Positions 11,288-23,245 are shown, numbered from the stretch's first letter. The stretch is 64,000 nt of DNA from Plutella xylostella (GCF_932276165.1 NC_064005.1:8184001-8248000); one strand, 5' to 3'. A program made the numbers and translations. Notes: generated from the letters alone by a model not told the origin.

Positions 11288-11762
11288 TGTATAAAAGGGG
11301 GTGCACGAAAGAGTCTTCCCTGAGTGACATATCAACTGTACTTTATATACGCCCGCCCCGCATTCAACGACTAATCCATTGTTGAAATACCCAAACCAAA
11401 CTTATAGATAGTGTTTGTCACCTGTTTGTCACCCATTCGCTAGAAGAAGGGACGAAGGCATGGCAAGACAATATTTAAAAAGCATGTCATCGAAAACCCC
11501 AATAATCTCCGAATACTATAATAAAATATAGATATAACGGTAATATATGTAAGGTAGTATATGTAATGGTGTATGTATGTAAGTATATGTCTATTGTATG
11601 TAACACGTGCCGTCTAGAAACACAAAGTGAGACGAATCTTGACAATCTCTAGAGAAAACTATTCGATGTCAAAGAGACGTACTCTCCTAACTATAAATAA
11701 TCTTTGTATTTCGTTAGTTTACGATTATCAACCAAAACCTACTTAATGGGCACAGACGAGCT

Positions 11763-11880
11763 AGTACGGGGGCATTTAAGACGTGACAAAAGTTCTCCGT
11801 TGCGCTCGCTCTTGAGGCTGCGTGATGTGAGTGAGCGCGATGCAAAACTTATGTCAAGTCTTAAATGACTGACACCTAAT
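11763..11880. repeat. Foldback related to 54746 element
   Basis: It shares the core CGCTCTTGAGGCTGCG and GATGTGAGTGAGCGCGATGC with the copy at 54746-54872. The outer arms (TTTAAGACGTGACAAAAG and its approximate complement) are inverted. It is non-coding. Confidence 0.65.
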
Positions 11881-11928
11881 CTGACTAGCTAATCTTTTTA
11901 TCACGGTCAGTAAACATTTACCGTGCTA

Positions 11929-12056
11929 CCACAAAAAACTTTAAACACTGTTTAACAAGTGTTTAAAACGAAATTTGACAGATTTTGTAGGCGTTTGACA
12001 GCGGTAAACACCTGTTAAATACTGTCTAAGTTTTTGTGGTAAGGCCCTTATGGTTT
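11929..12056. repeat. Foldback MITE-like element
   Basis: The left arm CTACCACAAAAAACTTTAAA and right arm CTAAGTTTTTGTGGTAAGG are inverted. The inner arms share AACA-GTGTTTA sequence. The target duplication is not certain. Confidence 0.6.
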
Positions 12057-12724
12057 AATAGGTACTTATTGCCATGGCTTATAGCGATTTTTGTGCAAAA
12101 ATAATATGAACAAACTCTTCATAACATGGCTTTCCGTCAAGAATGAACACGCCCGTTTTATCCTAACAATACTTTGACAAAGTCCTTCTATTCAGACTCG
12201 AGTTCCATCTCTTCTATACTAGTTGCTACATTTGTCTAACAGCGGTGACATAGAACCCTGTCACACTGGTCCTTTTATATCGTCGTGTCGTGTAGTATCT
12301 GGCTAAGATAGGTCGACATTATGAGAACATTCCCGGGAATATTTTCTTGTATCACCAAGAAAAATGGCCAGGACAGTGTGATCATTTATTTAACGTGTAA
12401 AAGATATGTAGCTTTAGCATCACGATATTAGGGTGATATATCTTTTTACCAATCCTCCGTCAATCTGGTTAGATAAATTGTGTTTGGTTAGGACGTAGGT
12501 ATAATAAGGCTGATCACCTGATGTCCGAAAATTTGAGATAATCCCATGTAAAGTGGTTAGTCCAGTCATCGGCCCGTCTCCCTACAATCACGTAATGCCT
12601 TTTAATCGGGGTTTACACAACAGGAGTTTGATCCAAGTCCTATCATATTAAAATGCAGCATGATCCGGTTCTACTTATTGGTTCTCTCGCACTATCCGAG
12701 AGTGTTTACAGGTTACGAGTAATA

Positions 12725-12957
12725 CACTCACGGGTAATGAAAAAGTTCCATTGAGAAAATCACCATATTACTCCTAAACGGAAAAAAACTAGCCTAATGA
12801 CGCCTTTTGCTACATTTAAGTATATTTAGCGGCGCATTAGAAAATAACCAACTAAAAACGTAAATATTTTGCTCCCATATCCTATTAAAAGTTTTAAAAA
12901 TTGGGACATTTTGGTGTCTGCATTTTGTAAGTGGAAATGTTTCTTTGCACGTGAGTG
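12725..12957 (+). mobile_element. CACTCAC MITE, full-length reference copy
   Basis: It begins CACTCACGGGTAATGAAAAA and ends TTTGCACGTGAGTG with TA on each side, so a TA target is likely. At 233 bp it shows the family's internal order: AAAATCACC, TTACTCCTAAACGG, AATGACGCC, ATTTAGCGGCGCATTAG, GTAAGTGGAA. Related copies or pieces are near 2706, 24299, 25689, 28417, 36772, 39606, 46842 and 49168, making this the most frequent DNA element in the window. Confidence 0.8.
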
Positions 12958-12959
12958 TA

Positions 12960-13676
12960 TAAGAAGATTCGCTCGGACCAAGCAGGCAAACATTGCTAAG
13001 TCTTTCTTATCGTATGAACCCCGTATAACCGTCTGTCATAAAATTAACGAGTTACGTTATAACGTTATAACCCTTTCCCTTCCCTTACAGCTTTTCATTA
13101 CAACACATCGACAATATACGTACAGACCACTTAAACAACGTTCAATAACCTCTTCAGCGAAACTCAACCAATATTTTCCTACTTTCAAACACTCTATATT
13201 CTATACGTAACTGTTCACAGTTGTATGAACCAACATAACCCCAATCCGTCAGGTCGCGATTCAGCACCTAGTGTGGTGTAAATACGGTTTATTTTTCAAC
13301 GTCGAGCGGTGATGGGCAACACGCATAAACTGCCACGTTAGATTATTTTAGCTGTTACCGCTGGAAATGTATTAAATTTTTATTCTTCGTTTTCGTACAT
13401 CGTATTTCAGCGCTGATAGAGTGCGAGCCGTGTTTATTTTAAGATGACATAAACAAAAAGTGAGTGTATGAGATATATGCGTTGTTCAAATGGGATTTTT
13501 CGTGGAAATAAGTTATAATTTAAGGTAAAAATGTTTGCAATGTGACAAAAATACTCAAAGCTGGTTCAAATGTGCTTATAACGTTTTTCCTGTGTCATAT
13601 TAACAAAGTCATAACTTTAGTGGCAGTTTCATCGCCAATTAGTCGTCATCGATTATGTAAAAAGTAATATTAAGAA
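12960..13676. other. No gene seen
   Basis: The 113-residue plus frame beginning at 12869 runs from the MITE into AT-rich sequence and has no recognisable domain. I see no exon-like block. Confidence 0.4.
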
Positions 13677-13679
13677 AAC

Positions 13680-13936
13680 ACACACACACTCACGCCTTGT
13701 ATTAATGTACTCCCTTGCGGGGTAGGCAGAGGCGCATTGCTGCACCCACTTTTCGCCAGAGTGTTATGTTAGTCCCAATGTAATAGAGGGAGGGCTTATT
13801 GCCATTTTACGGGCACATCCAAGACCCGAGAACAAATATCTGTGTTTTAAACAAATATCTGCCCCAGCCGGGAATCGAACCCGGGACCTTCGGCTCAGTA
13901 GTCAGGGTCACTAACCACTACGCCATTCGGTCGTCC
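13680..13936 (-). mobile_element. tRNA-derived SINE, GACGACCGAATGG family
   Basis: Highly similar to 8737-8992 over head and body, on the minus strand. A (CA)n-rich run precedes it at 13679-13688. Confidence 0.8.
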
Positions 13937-14281
13937 TATTCGTCGGCCTAAAAGTAATATTGTTTGATATAATCATGCTTACATACCAACAAAACCGCAC
14001 AAATACATTACAAAATAATGAATTCCTTTATCACAAACTTAAACAAACCAAAAACATACTTGGCATCGTCGCGATTCTAAAACTAAGCCATAACACTAAA
14101 TAGTTAAAACTGTGTTATAACGCGTTTATGCAACACAGTGTCTCCATTTTGATGAAGTTGGCCGGAGCTTGGCAAGCCCGCAAGACTATAGTCTTAAACA
14201 ACGTTAGACCGTGTGTGCATAGAGCTTTACAGTTTCTTATTGTTAATGGAAAAGAAAATCTTGGCCAGAACTTTACCGATG

Positions 14282-14390
14282 GAGTCGTGGTGGCGTAGCG
14301 GATAAGGTCTCGGCTCTGATTCGTGAAGCCGTGGATTCGGATCCTGCCTGTACCAATTAATACTTTAGAAATAAATAAATATAATGGGTA
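14282..14390 (+). mobile_element. Decayed SINE tRNA-like head
   Basis: GGTGGCGTAGCGGATAAGG resembles an A box and GGATTCGGATCC a mutated B box, followed by TGTACCAATTAA and an A-rich tail. Too short and mutated to be a tRNA gene. Confidence 0.5.
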
Positions 14391-14604
14391 ATTATAAACA
14401 AACAAAAAACCCGACTGCACGCTAAAAAGATGAAAACAGGCGGGGACCAGCAGAGGGTTCACCATTTAGCTGAATGTTACTTAGATAGTGTACCTTGTGT
14501 GGCGGTCAAGTTGGTCCCCGCCTGCGATACTTTCCATTAACACTGGGGCTTGTTTTCATCTTTTTAGCGTGCAGTCGGTGCAGTTTTTTGTTTGTTTATA
14601 ATTA
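14390..14604. repeat. Long-arm foldback MITE
   Basis: The left arm (14391-14445) and right arm (14545-14604) pair imperfectly: ATTATAAACAAACAAAAAAC pairs with the complement near 14583-14603, and GCACGCTAAAAAGATGAAAA with TTTTCATCTTTTTAGCGTGC. Inner arms share CAGGCGGGGACCA and its complement. A 116-residue minus frame crosses it but is explained by the arms and the neighbouring SINE. Confidence 0.75.
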
Positions 14605-14819
14605 TATTTTTTTATTTGTAACTTTTTAGTTGATTTTAATTTATGAAATTTTATGTCAGTAGTCCGGTTTTAGTTTATGAACATTTTTTAATTCAATAAT
14701 TTTGGTGTTGAAATTTAAATACCTACAATATGCATATTTTTGTAATGTGCTAATCAAGCCTTTTGATTTGATACCCATCACAGCATAGTTGGAAAAATAT
14801 TATTTTTTCGATCATCACT

Positions 14820-15030
14820 TTATGTCCTCTAGAGGGCGCTATATACATTTTAATGTAACATCACATAGCCTATAACCATCGCGCAATTAAGACGCTTCTA
14901 ATGATACCTCATACATCAAAATCTATCAAGCCGTTTAGGCTACAGGAGGGAACAAAGAAACAGACATACATACACACAAACATACAATCGAAAAACATTA
15001 CCCTCCTCCTTCAGCAGTCGGGTAAAAATA
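14820..15030 (+). repeat. Possible dispersed non-coding element
   Basis: The segment from CTCTAGAGGGCGCTATA through ATCAAGCCGTTTAGGCTAC to AAACAGACATACATAC resembles ends of non-autonomous insect elements I recall. There is no second copy in this window, so it is left unclassified. Confidence 0.3.
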
Positions 15031-15759
15031 GGAGGAACTCGTGAAATAGCTTGGAACCGCAAAGCCCCAAATTATCGATGTGTCATAATTTAAGTTGGAA
15101 TTTCAGAATCTCTACTTAAGTACTCGCTGCAGTGGTCTGAATATACATATTACTTATATGCCTATTATTTATAGCCATCCATCAGTCTGTCTGCCTGTCT
15201 GTAATCAGCCGTGGGCTAATCCGTAATTTAGTTATAGGCCAGTTACGTAGTCTCGGGTTAATTAGATTCAGCTAAGTTGGTGCAGGTCGACAGGTGAACC
15301 TGGGAATTATGTGCCACTGAAATGTCCACTTTAATTATTTTGCATGTAAGAGCAATTTTTGATCGCCATCTTAGACCTATGGCGGACTCCTAGCCACTCG
15401 TTCAGATGATGATCAACAGATGGCGCTCGGCACTCAATACAGAGAAGATGTATGGGAATGAAGCAAATTACTATGAAATCCTACAACGCGCATTCGAAGT
15501 TTCTCACCTACTCTGCAATATATAGAAATCCCCAACGCTAAACTGTTGGGCAGCTGCCCGCCAGGCCACACCACCCGGCCTGGTCGGAGGATGCTCTACC
15601 ACCTCCAGCATCTCTATAGACCTTTTAGATGATAAAACAGTAATGATGGTTTCAAAAGTAAGCAGTGGCATCTATATAGTCTAATGTATGTTTTTTAAGT
15701 ATAATAATTTAGTATAATAGCCGATATTTATCTGATAAATATTTTTTTTCAAACCGTTG

Positions 15760-15985
15760 TTGGTCCATGACAAAGCGGGATAGCGAAGCGCTGAAGCCCC
15801 GATCCCCGATCAGGCAGGTATTTATTTAAACACAGGCATTTGTACTCAGGTCTTGTGTGGGATCCATTGAGTATGAATGGTCTGGGGACGAAATATGCAG
15901 ACGTTCCCCTCTGGCGGGGTGGTAGGCCAGAAAGGCCCACCGATTTATAAAAACTAGTTGCAGTCTCAATTTTCACTAGACTCAA
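15760..15985 (-). mobile_element. Decayed SINE-like repeat
   Basis: It contains TTTAAACACAGGCATTTGTA like the body of the local SINE families, plus a degraded tRNA-like region near 15770-15815. Boundaries are unclear. Confidence 0.4.
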
Positions 15986-16199
15986 TCAAGTTGGCAAAGC
16001 GTTCGTTTCATAAAAAATTATTTGTTTACATACTATAATGACAGCTTCAATTCATAGAATATCCGGATTCCGGATTTGATCACAGATTTGGTCATGGTTT
16101 ATTGTTATTAGCTGTTTCCTAGCAACCAATGTCAAAAAAATGCCATAGTGATGTACCGGTATGTAGATATGTATTAATCGACAAAAAAGGTCATAGTTG

Positions 16200-16545
16200 G
16201 GAAGCGTCCGTAGTCGAATTGGCTTCAGTAATCGTAACTGATCACTGAGGTTAAGCAACAACTGACACGGTCAGCCATTGGTAGGTACAGCATGAGTTAC
16301 CGATTTCAAATGGTTCTTTTCTGGACGCTTCTGTGCTTCGGACGGGACGTTAAGCCGTGGGTCCCGGTTGCTGCTTCGGCAGCAGTCGTTAAGCCTAGTC
16401 AGAGGCCGCCCGAAGGGGCGGCTTGAAAGCATCTGACCGTCGGGTTGCCCACTTACTCGACAACTTCAGTGCATTGTACTCATTCAAAAACGGCGATACG
16501 GCTCGCGACCTATCACGTGAGTATAAATGTACAGCGAAAAGCGGG
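16200..16545 (+). mobile_element. 5S-rRNA-like SINE (SINE3 type)
   Basis: Positions about 16225-16285 (GATCACTGAGGTTAAGCAAC, then CACGGTCAGCCATTGG) resemble the internal promoter part of insect 5S rRNA. A body with CTGTGCTTCGGACGGGACG and GGCCGCCCGAAGGGGCGGC follows, then a 3' module shared with the SINE at 10975-11287. A second 5S-like copy, reversed, is at 55340-55575. It is not a functional 5S gene: the 5S-like part is incomplete and fused to a foreign body. Confidence 0.75.
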
Positions 16546-16960
16546 TGACTTCGTTTATTAATCATTCCTAATTAAATTTAACTAAACCTAATTAATTTGA
16601 AATTAGTATTTCTAACCCATGTTCTCGAATTCATCGATAACACTTATCGATAATTGTTACATCCATTGGCAAAAAAATGAAGACACTGTGTTCATTATTA
16701 AATGTCACTTCACGTATCCCTTATTGCTGGGAATTAAAACTCATAATGATATGTCCCATGAGACATAATCATGGTAAACGGTAAAATTTCCCCCCGCAAA
16801 AATTGGCAGACTTTTTTGTATCAAGAAAGATCGCTATGACGCTTCCCGAGGGTACACCCGAGTCCGCGTTGTTCTATGGTGGGATCAGTCTCAGGCAAAA
16901 AAACAGACACCTGTCACGTAGAATATGTCATAATGGTCGATGTCATTGAGATAATCCTTA

Positions 16961-17205
16961 AGGCGTCTACACACCAAACCCGCCGACCCGCCGACACAGC
17001 CCGGCGGCTTGGTGTCGGCGACTTTGTTTCAAGAATCATGTCGGCGACTCGTACCCGCGCGTGCAAGTACTAAAAAAGTTGTACTGATTTCTTGCCGCCG
17101 ACACTCACCGACACAGCCCCATGACACATGTTGGCGGGTTGGCGGGTTTGGGTCGCCGACACCAAGCCGCCGGGCTGTGTCGGCGGGTTTGGTGTGTAGA
17201 CTCCT
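16961..17205. mobile_element. GC-rich foldback MITE with TTA target duplication
   Basis: The termini AGGCGTCTACACACCAAACC and GGTTTGGTGTGTAGACTCCT are inverted, and the arms continue for about 60 bp through ACAGCCCGGCGGCTTGGTGT. TTA abuts both ends (16958-16960, 17206-17208), so this is probably a Harbinger-type non-autonomous element. The plus frames at 16876-17073 and 17009-17209 are arm translations, not genes. Confidence 0.85.
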
Positions 17206-17213
17206 TTAGAGTA

Positions 17214-17830
17214 TAGATAATCCTAATTTGCAAAGTATTACAACAAGACCTGTCTGATTATTTTTTATCGATTCATAAAGATGTATCGTTAAAAACCTGG
17301 CTTCCAATTAATATTCAGAATATTAAATTACTTTACAAAGTAACTAGCAAATATTAATGAACGGGTTCTGATGACGAATACATAAACACTTACGTAAACC
17401 AATACCACGAAGCTGGCAAACGGACGAACTTTAAAAAAACAAATCCCAATTAAAATTCATTAAAAGAGCCCGCTATATAAAAAATCAAAGGCATACCATA
17501 CCGAAAACACACTGGAATTTTTAATTCAAAATAAACACAAAGTTTCACATAGCAGTTGTTCGACGAAAATTCGCAATCGACGTTTCTCAAAAATGCTTTT
17601 TTAAAGTGTACCTATGTCCTAATTTGATTAATTTTTGATTCTAGTGAAACAAAAAACATATGAATCATTCCTACCCAATGAAGATAATGTACACAACACA
17701 CGCGTACGCGTTGTTCTTTATTATACTATAATAGTAATAACGTTTCCACTTCGTACCAAACGAATCTTTTCAAGAATAAGATGAAAACATAATGGTGTTT
17801 GTGTGTGTGTACGTGTGTGTGATCACAATA
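17214..17830. other. No gene seen
   Basis: AT-rich sequence ending in a GT-rich microsatellite (about 17795-17820). No coding block is recognised. Confidence 0.45.
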
Positions 17831-18402
17831 TAGGGTAAAACTGCCAGTTATTGGCCAACTAAGCGGATTGGCCACTTCAAAGCTGAATTATTTCATACAG
17901 ATTAAACCAAAATTGACAGATGGTGTATGAATGTAATCTAGAAAAGCTACTTTTACGTCGCAGTAAATCAATAATTTATTTAGAAAACTATAACCGATAA
18001 AAAAATATATTTTATTGCAAACCTGTGTAAAATTGCAGTTATTAGCCAAAAAAATCACTTACCGGCCATCCATAGGCTGGTTATTGGCCAGAGGAAATAA
18101 TTTAATAAAAAAGCTTTAAATCTCTAAAAAATACAAATTAATGTTGTCTCCTTTAATAAAAACTTCATTAAAATCAGCAGAATAATATTAACCACGGAAA
18201 ACTTCAAAAACAAAAAAAAAAACAATCAACTTTCTAAGAATAAAATACTAGGAATATAACATTTACAATTACATGTATTTTGTATACATAATTATATCAT
18301 TACTTAATAAACACCGTTCCTGCGCACTTTACATACAACCAATCAAGCAAAGCAAGATCTACCGACGCTGTACGTGCGTATTTTATTCATCGTCATAGAA
18401 TC

Positions 18403-19410
18403 ATCATCAGCCAATACTCATCCACTGCTGGACATAGGCCTCTCCCAAACATAACACTCGGTCCTCGTCCTCGGCCTTCCTCATCCAGCCACTACCAGCT
18501 ACCCGCCTAAGATCGTCGGTCCAGCGGGCAGGAGGGCGTCCCACGTTGCTTTTGCCTGTTCGTGGTCTCTATACGAGAGCTCGTCTAACCCAACGGTTAT
18601 CGGTTCTTCGGCAGAATCGGGAGATATGACTGCCATTTTATCTAAGCACATTTTGACAGCTATATGTCGGTAACCTTAGTTCTTTGACAGATAACCCTAT
18701 TTCTGATACGATCTATCAGAGCAACCCCAAGCATATAGCTCTCTCCATAGCATGTGCACTTTAAATCGGTGCACCAGTCTGCACCATACGTCATCACTGT
18801 GCAGGATGCAGTGGTTGACTAGACTTTTGTCTTCAGGCTTTGAGGGATGCCTACAGGTTGGGAAGCAGCATTAGGCCACTTAGCAACCAGCTGAGTTCCG
18901 GTAAACATTCTGCCATATTGACGTCGTCTGCGCAGCGGAGGTGTGACATGTGTCCGTTCCAGTCCAACGTCTTAAAGACATCGTCTATTGCATCGGTCTT
19001 CAGTTTCTGAGATATTACATCTCCCTGTCTCACCCCTCGTTGCCTTTGGATATGTCTTTTCTTGTGGTCCTGTACTTGGACAGTCATAGTAGCAGCATTG
19101 TATAGACACCTCAACACCCCGATATAGCGACAGTCGATTTAGCATCTCTCCAAGGAGTCCGAAACTGCCCGTCTCGATGGAGACGAAGGCTTTCTCATAG
19201 TCCTCAAAGGCTAGACACAGAGGCTGATTATACTCTTCGGTCTTCTGTATAATCTGCCTTACTGTGTAGATCTATTGTACTAAAGTCTTTTCGAAACCCA
19301 GCTTGCTCTGGGGGCTGAAACTCGTCGAGCTTTTGGGCAAGACGGTTCGTCGATCGATATCCTTCAATAAAATATTGTTGAATTTCTGATATCTATTTTC
19401 TATTGTCTTA
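18403..19410 (-). mobile_element. RTE-like LINE fragment inside the pogo-like element
   Basis: From left to right it shows an ATCATCAGCC 3' tail, the conserved CCACTGCTGGACATAGGCC end, and a degraded C-terminal region. A minus frame at 18851-19117 preserves reverse-transcriptase motifs: RGVRQGDVIS, DVFKTLDWNG and HLRCADDVN. Upstream, at about 19290-19400, ILLK and a frameshifted QAGFRKDFST-like segment are visible. The catalytic FADD has become CADD, and several frameshifts are present. The 5' end is truncated near 19400. Confidence 0.75.
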
Positions 19411-19419
19411 TGTCTTGTC

Positions 19420-19487
19420 TTGTCTTTTATGAATTTGAAGGCTTTATTTAAGTCATCTGAAGAATACTGTCTTCGTTTAGGTGGCAT
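19420..19487 (-). pseudogene. psq-type HTH transposase start, truncated
   Basis: A minus-strand frame opens at 19487 with MPPKRRQYSSDDLNKAFKFI, about 20 residues resembling the N-terminus of pipsqueak-type helix-turn-helix DNA-binding domains of pogo-like transposases. Translation then runs into LINE-derived sequence and no DDE catalytic part follows. The inverted repeats and TA target of the enclosing element support this reading. Confidence 0.5.
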
Positions 19488-20142
19488 CCCGTTGCTGATG
19501 GTTTGCGCACTGTAACAAAATACATCGGTCGGATATTGGCCACTTCACCACCAAATACTGGCCACATATGCCAGTAACTGAATTTAATTGATAAAAGTGC
19601 GTGATATTTTGCCACACGATACTACAACTTATATATATTGTGAAAACAGTCGATTTTCATCTAAATAGAGTACTTGCATTTTTATTTAGTTATTGGCATA
19701 GGCGGCCAGTAACAGAAAAATTGCAATATATTGATTCAATTATTGGCCACCTCCATAAACTCACCTTCCCAAAGGTAATTGCATGAAACTATAATATATT
19801 AATAAAACTTACCATTAACACCATATAAATATGCTAAAGAAATCACTTAAATTGCGTTCAGTCACCAATAATGTCAATTTTGAAGAAATGTGTTTCGTTA
19901 AGAAATACGTTACTCTGAAGCGTACACGCGGAAATCCGACCGCCAACTGTCAGAAAAATGCGGCATAGTATGGCGCTTTTTTTCATAGTGGCAAAAAATT
20001 TTACTAAAATCAAAGCCAGTTAGATAACAAAGTTCTATTAAAAAACACAGATGGCAGGTGATGCCTCATTCCTTATTTTATGATTTTTAAGTTTATAGTG
20101 GCCAGTAACTAACGATGGCTAATAACTGGCAGTTTTACCCTA

Positions 20143-21850
20143 CCTTTCACACAAAAATAAAGGTAGTAAGTAGATAATATAGCTATACCAAAAACTGGAG
20201 TTAAATCGACTTTCAAACAGGTTTTTCGCGGATTGTGCCATCGATAGGCCTCAATCTGGAGTTCTTTTTCCACTGGCAACACTTTTGGGTCGAAGGCTCG
20301 GCGGCTATCAGTCGAAAAGTGTTTTGCAAACTCCCCCATTTAATTCATTTTCCAGAGTAGATATTAGGCTTTTAGAGACTTATTGGAGTTTTTTGAGTTC
20401 TATAAGTCTGTATTTGAGTTTCGCAACTAAATAAAGAAGTTGTTTTCATTCGATTTAATTAAGCAAATACTTATAATGGATGATTTATAATAAGAAGTAA
20501 ATGATAGAACATGACTCCGGTGATCATTTTGAATAACTTATGGATAATATCACGAATTTTCCAAGGTCAAAAGAATAATAAACATTTTTAATACAATACT
20601 AATAATAAATGTAAAAATAAATACACTGAGTGTAATCGAAAAAATACTCGAGTGCTACAACAAAAAACATACACAACTTCAAAACCTACTTTACACTGGC
20701 CGTTCGCAAAGTGGGGTTGAGAAAAAGCGTTATTTTTCAATTCGGGCGAAGAGGAAACGAACTACTTCACCGCCCATTGCGTTAACTGTTCCTACATCAC
20801 ATTGCAAAGAGTCGTCAAAATCTATGGGCCGAGCCGGGCGAGTCTCCAAACTGCTCTTGGCGTCTCCGCCTCAGATTTGATAGAATTAACAAAACATTTT
20901 TATCTTTCCCATTTCGTATTTAGAACGGATCTGTAAACAGTTCGGAGACAATGGACCGGCTTCCTTTGTTGCAAAATCGACGGTTGGAAAACTTTTTGGT
21001 GACGGAAAATTTGTATTGCATTCGATGTATTGCATTGTCAGTGTATTAATTACTTACGCAGAAAGTTCGGCGTTGTTCCGCCTCCACATTATTATTCTAT
21101 AATGGTTCTTGTTAAACAAAACATTCATTGTAATGATTTGTATCATTCTAATTCGTATTTAGGAATTTATTTGAATGGCACGTGATGTAGATATTGGACT
21201 GTACAAGCATCAAATAAGCAACTCATGAAACAAGCGTAAACTAGTATGCTGTATGTGATAAATACGCATTTCGCGTACGCACATCACAACAACGGGTTTA
21301 GCATTTACGCATTCGAATTATAAACTTTTGCATTGCGTTCTATTTTCAAACTCAAACTTTTAATGGAATTTTAAAAGCTGTTAACCGCATGGATGTTGCA
21401 AATGCATATTTCAGTATGGCATTTTTAAAGTTACACAAAATATGTATGTAGGACTGTGGGACCCAAGTCTGATACACTTTACGGTTGGATACGATCGATA
21501 TCACTAATTTGTAAAATATTGATAATTCTCGTAAACCACCATTACATACGGTATCGGGAAATCTTATAGAAATCCGAATACATTCATCTGACGTGGCCTT
21601 ATTGTGATGTAGGAGGCCTCACGACCAATTTATTGTGGCCCCAAACTCCGGGAATCAAACCTAGTCCCACTGGACCTGCGCATTGAACCTGGGGTTGGAC
21701 CAAATTGTGAAGTTAATACCCGTCGGGACCCATTCGTCTTGTCTTCTTCTATCTGTGTCGGGCTGGACGCGATATTGAGAATTATTAGTTTTAGGTCAAC
21801 ACTGAGACAAGTCGCAATCGATTACGAATGTTTATTTTACGTCTTCACCA
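20143..21850. other. No gene seen; partly GC-richer unique sequence
   Basis: Mostly AT-rich. The stretch 20690-20990 is less AT-rich and contains no repeat shared with the rest of the window. It could be conserved non-coding or regulatory DNA, but it has no coding signature. Confidence 0.4.
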
Positions 21851-21854
21851 TCAC

Positions 21855-21957
21855 GATCCATCACGTCCCCACTGCTGGGGCACAGGTCTCCTTCCAATGA
21901 AGTAAGGGTTTTAGGCCTAGTCCACCATGCTGGCCTAGTGCGGGTTGGCGGACATTT
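21855..21957 (-). mobile_element. LINE 3' fragment (CACTGCTGGGGCAC type)
   Basis: It contains CCACTGCTGGGGCACAGGTC, TTTAGGCCTAGTCCACC and GGCCTAGTGCGGGTTGGCGG, sequence shared with 32015-32135 and partly with 59945-59975. This is a recurrent lepidopteran LINE 3' end distinct from the RTE-like copies. No coding capacity. Confidence 0.65.
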
Positions 21958-22436
21958 TACGTCTTATTGTTACTGTTTTACTATAGAATTAATGTACCTA
22001 AGAGAGGTTTTTACAGTGAGCAGAAATGATTAGTGACTCTAAATGCATAATATGTACCCACAATATTCATAATAAACCTGAATAACCAAGTATCTCATCT
22101 AGAAAACACAAAAATATCCGTAAACAACAAAACGTAGGTATCCTACGACTAAAGCTAGAGAGCGTATAGAAATACTAGGTATAGGTATTGACATGGCCAT
22201 TGGGCATTGCCGACAATTTCCGGAGAACTCTCGGAGGTCAAAACAGGAAGTCTAGTCGGACTCAACCCTGCCGTAGTCGGCCGGTCAACATGGAATAATC
22301 GATGGCGTATGTAAATTGTATGTGCTATTGTAAATGTTGATTCGCTGTATATTTTATGACTTGACTTCGATACAGTTTTGTTTGCTCAGCGCCTCAGTTT
22401 ACGTCTTGGTAGATGTTAGGTACCTACCTAAAATAT

Positions 22437-22562
22437 ATAAGGTTGCCTGTAAGAGATCGCTCTCAGTGATACGGCCGCCTATTGTACATTAGTTCTAGAC
22501 TATAAGTATGTTTTTTGTATTAATTTATGTGGTGTTTGATAAAGCAATATTCTATTCTAAAA
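22437..22562 (+). mobile_element. Retroelement 3' tail (GAGATCGCT type)
   Basis: GCCTGTAAGAGATCGCTCTC, GCCGCCTATTGTACATTAG and TAAAGCAATATTCTATTCTA recur at 54105-54240 and, reversed, at 50350-50535. The order and the (ATTCT)n tail indicate the 3' end of a LINE or dependent retroelement. Confidence 0.6.
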
Positions 22563-22586
22563 TAATTATGTTCTAACCTAACTGGG

Positions 22587-23240
22587 ATGCGAAAACAAGT
22601 TCTCACTTTAAAAATACATAAGATAATTCTTTCAAAATGCCTAGATATGCACCGGATAAAAGATGGGAGAAAATATACTGTGACCGGCAACTCTAAATTA
22701 ATAAATAAGAATAAGACATATCACATCATTGACAGAAATTACAACGAAAGTGTTAAGTATTTTTTGTTGCAAATTTTTATTTGTCGGACTCTACGTAATA
22801 CAATCGGACACAACCTTTGTATTTCGAGGCACGATTTCATCTGTGTCCAAATATTGCTCTGTTTTTGTTAAAATAACAAAGGATTTGTTTTGCTTTTGGC
22901 TTATGAGGATGTAAAGTCAATGCGATGTTTGTTTTTCGGCGTTTTAACGGATGGATAAAAATCAGTTAATAATAATAACACATTGAAACACGTGTAATCC
23001 AACAACAAAAAAACATATTACATTCTTTAGACTCATAAAATTTAATATTTATAAAAAAGTTAGTGCATAAATGATACATAAATACCCAACAGTGGGCGAT
23101 AGAAGGCTGATGATGATGATGCAGTACATAAATAAAGTCTTGTGCTACGTCTAGTGACTGTACTAATGTATGCTTTGTCAAAATTGGTTCATCTGTTGAA
23201 ATTAAGTGTAAGTGCTGCAGGCCTAGTAGGCCACTTAACA
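22587..23240. other. No gene seen
   Basis: The overlapping plus frames at 22587-22914 and a minus frame at 22966-23241 have no recognisable domain. Sequence is AT-rich. Confidence 0.35.
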
Positions 23241-23245
23241 AAGAA

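Larger units (their letters stand above)
17833..20140 (-). mobile_element. pogo-like DNA transposon, disrupted
   Basis: The ends are inverted repeats: GGGTAAAACTGCCAGTTATT at 17833 and its near complement ending at 20140. TA lies immediately outside each end (17831-17832, 20141-20142), the target of Tc1/mariner/pogo elements. Many copies of a TATTGGCCA or TGGCCAGTAAC motif lie inside both ends, which look like transposase-binding or subterminal repeats. The minus strand carries the start of a psq-like transposase frame at 19487. An RTE LINE occupies the middle, and the catalytic region is missing. It is immobile unless helped in trans. Confidence 0.75.

Noticed and set aside
16225..16290. 5S rRNA gene
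   Set aside because: Only the internal promoter part resembles 5S; it is fused to a SINE body and has a reversed relative at 55340-55575.
16876..17209. Two plus-strand open frames in GC-rich DNA
   Set aside because: Explained by the arms of a foldback MITE with TTA target duplication.
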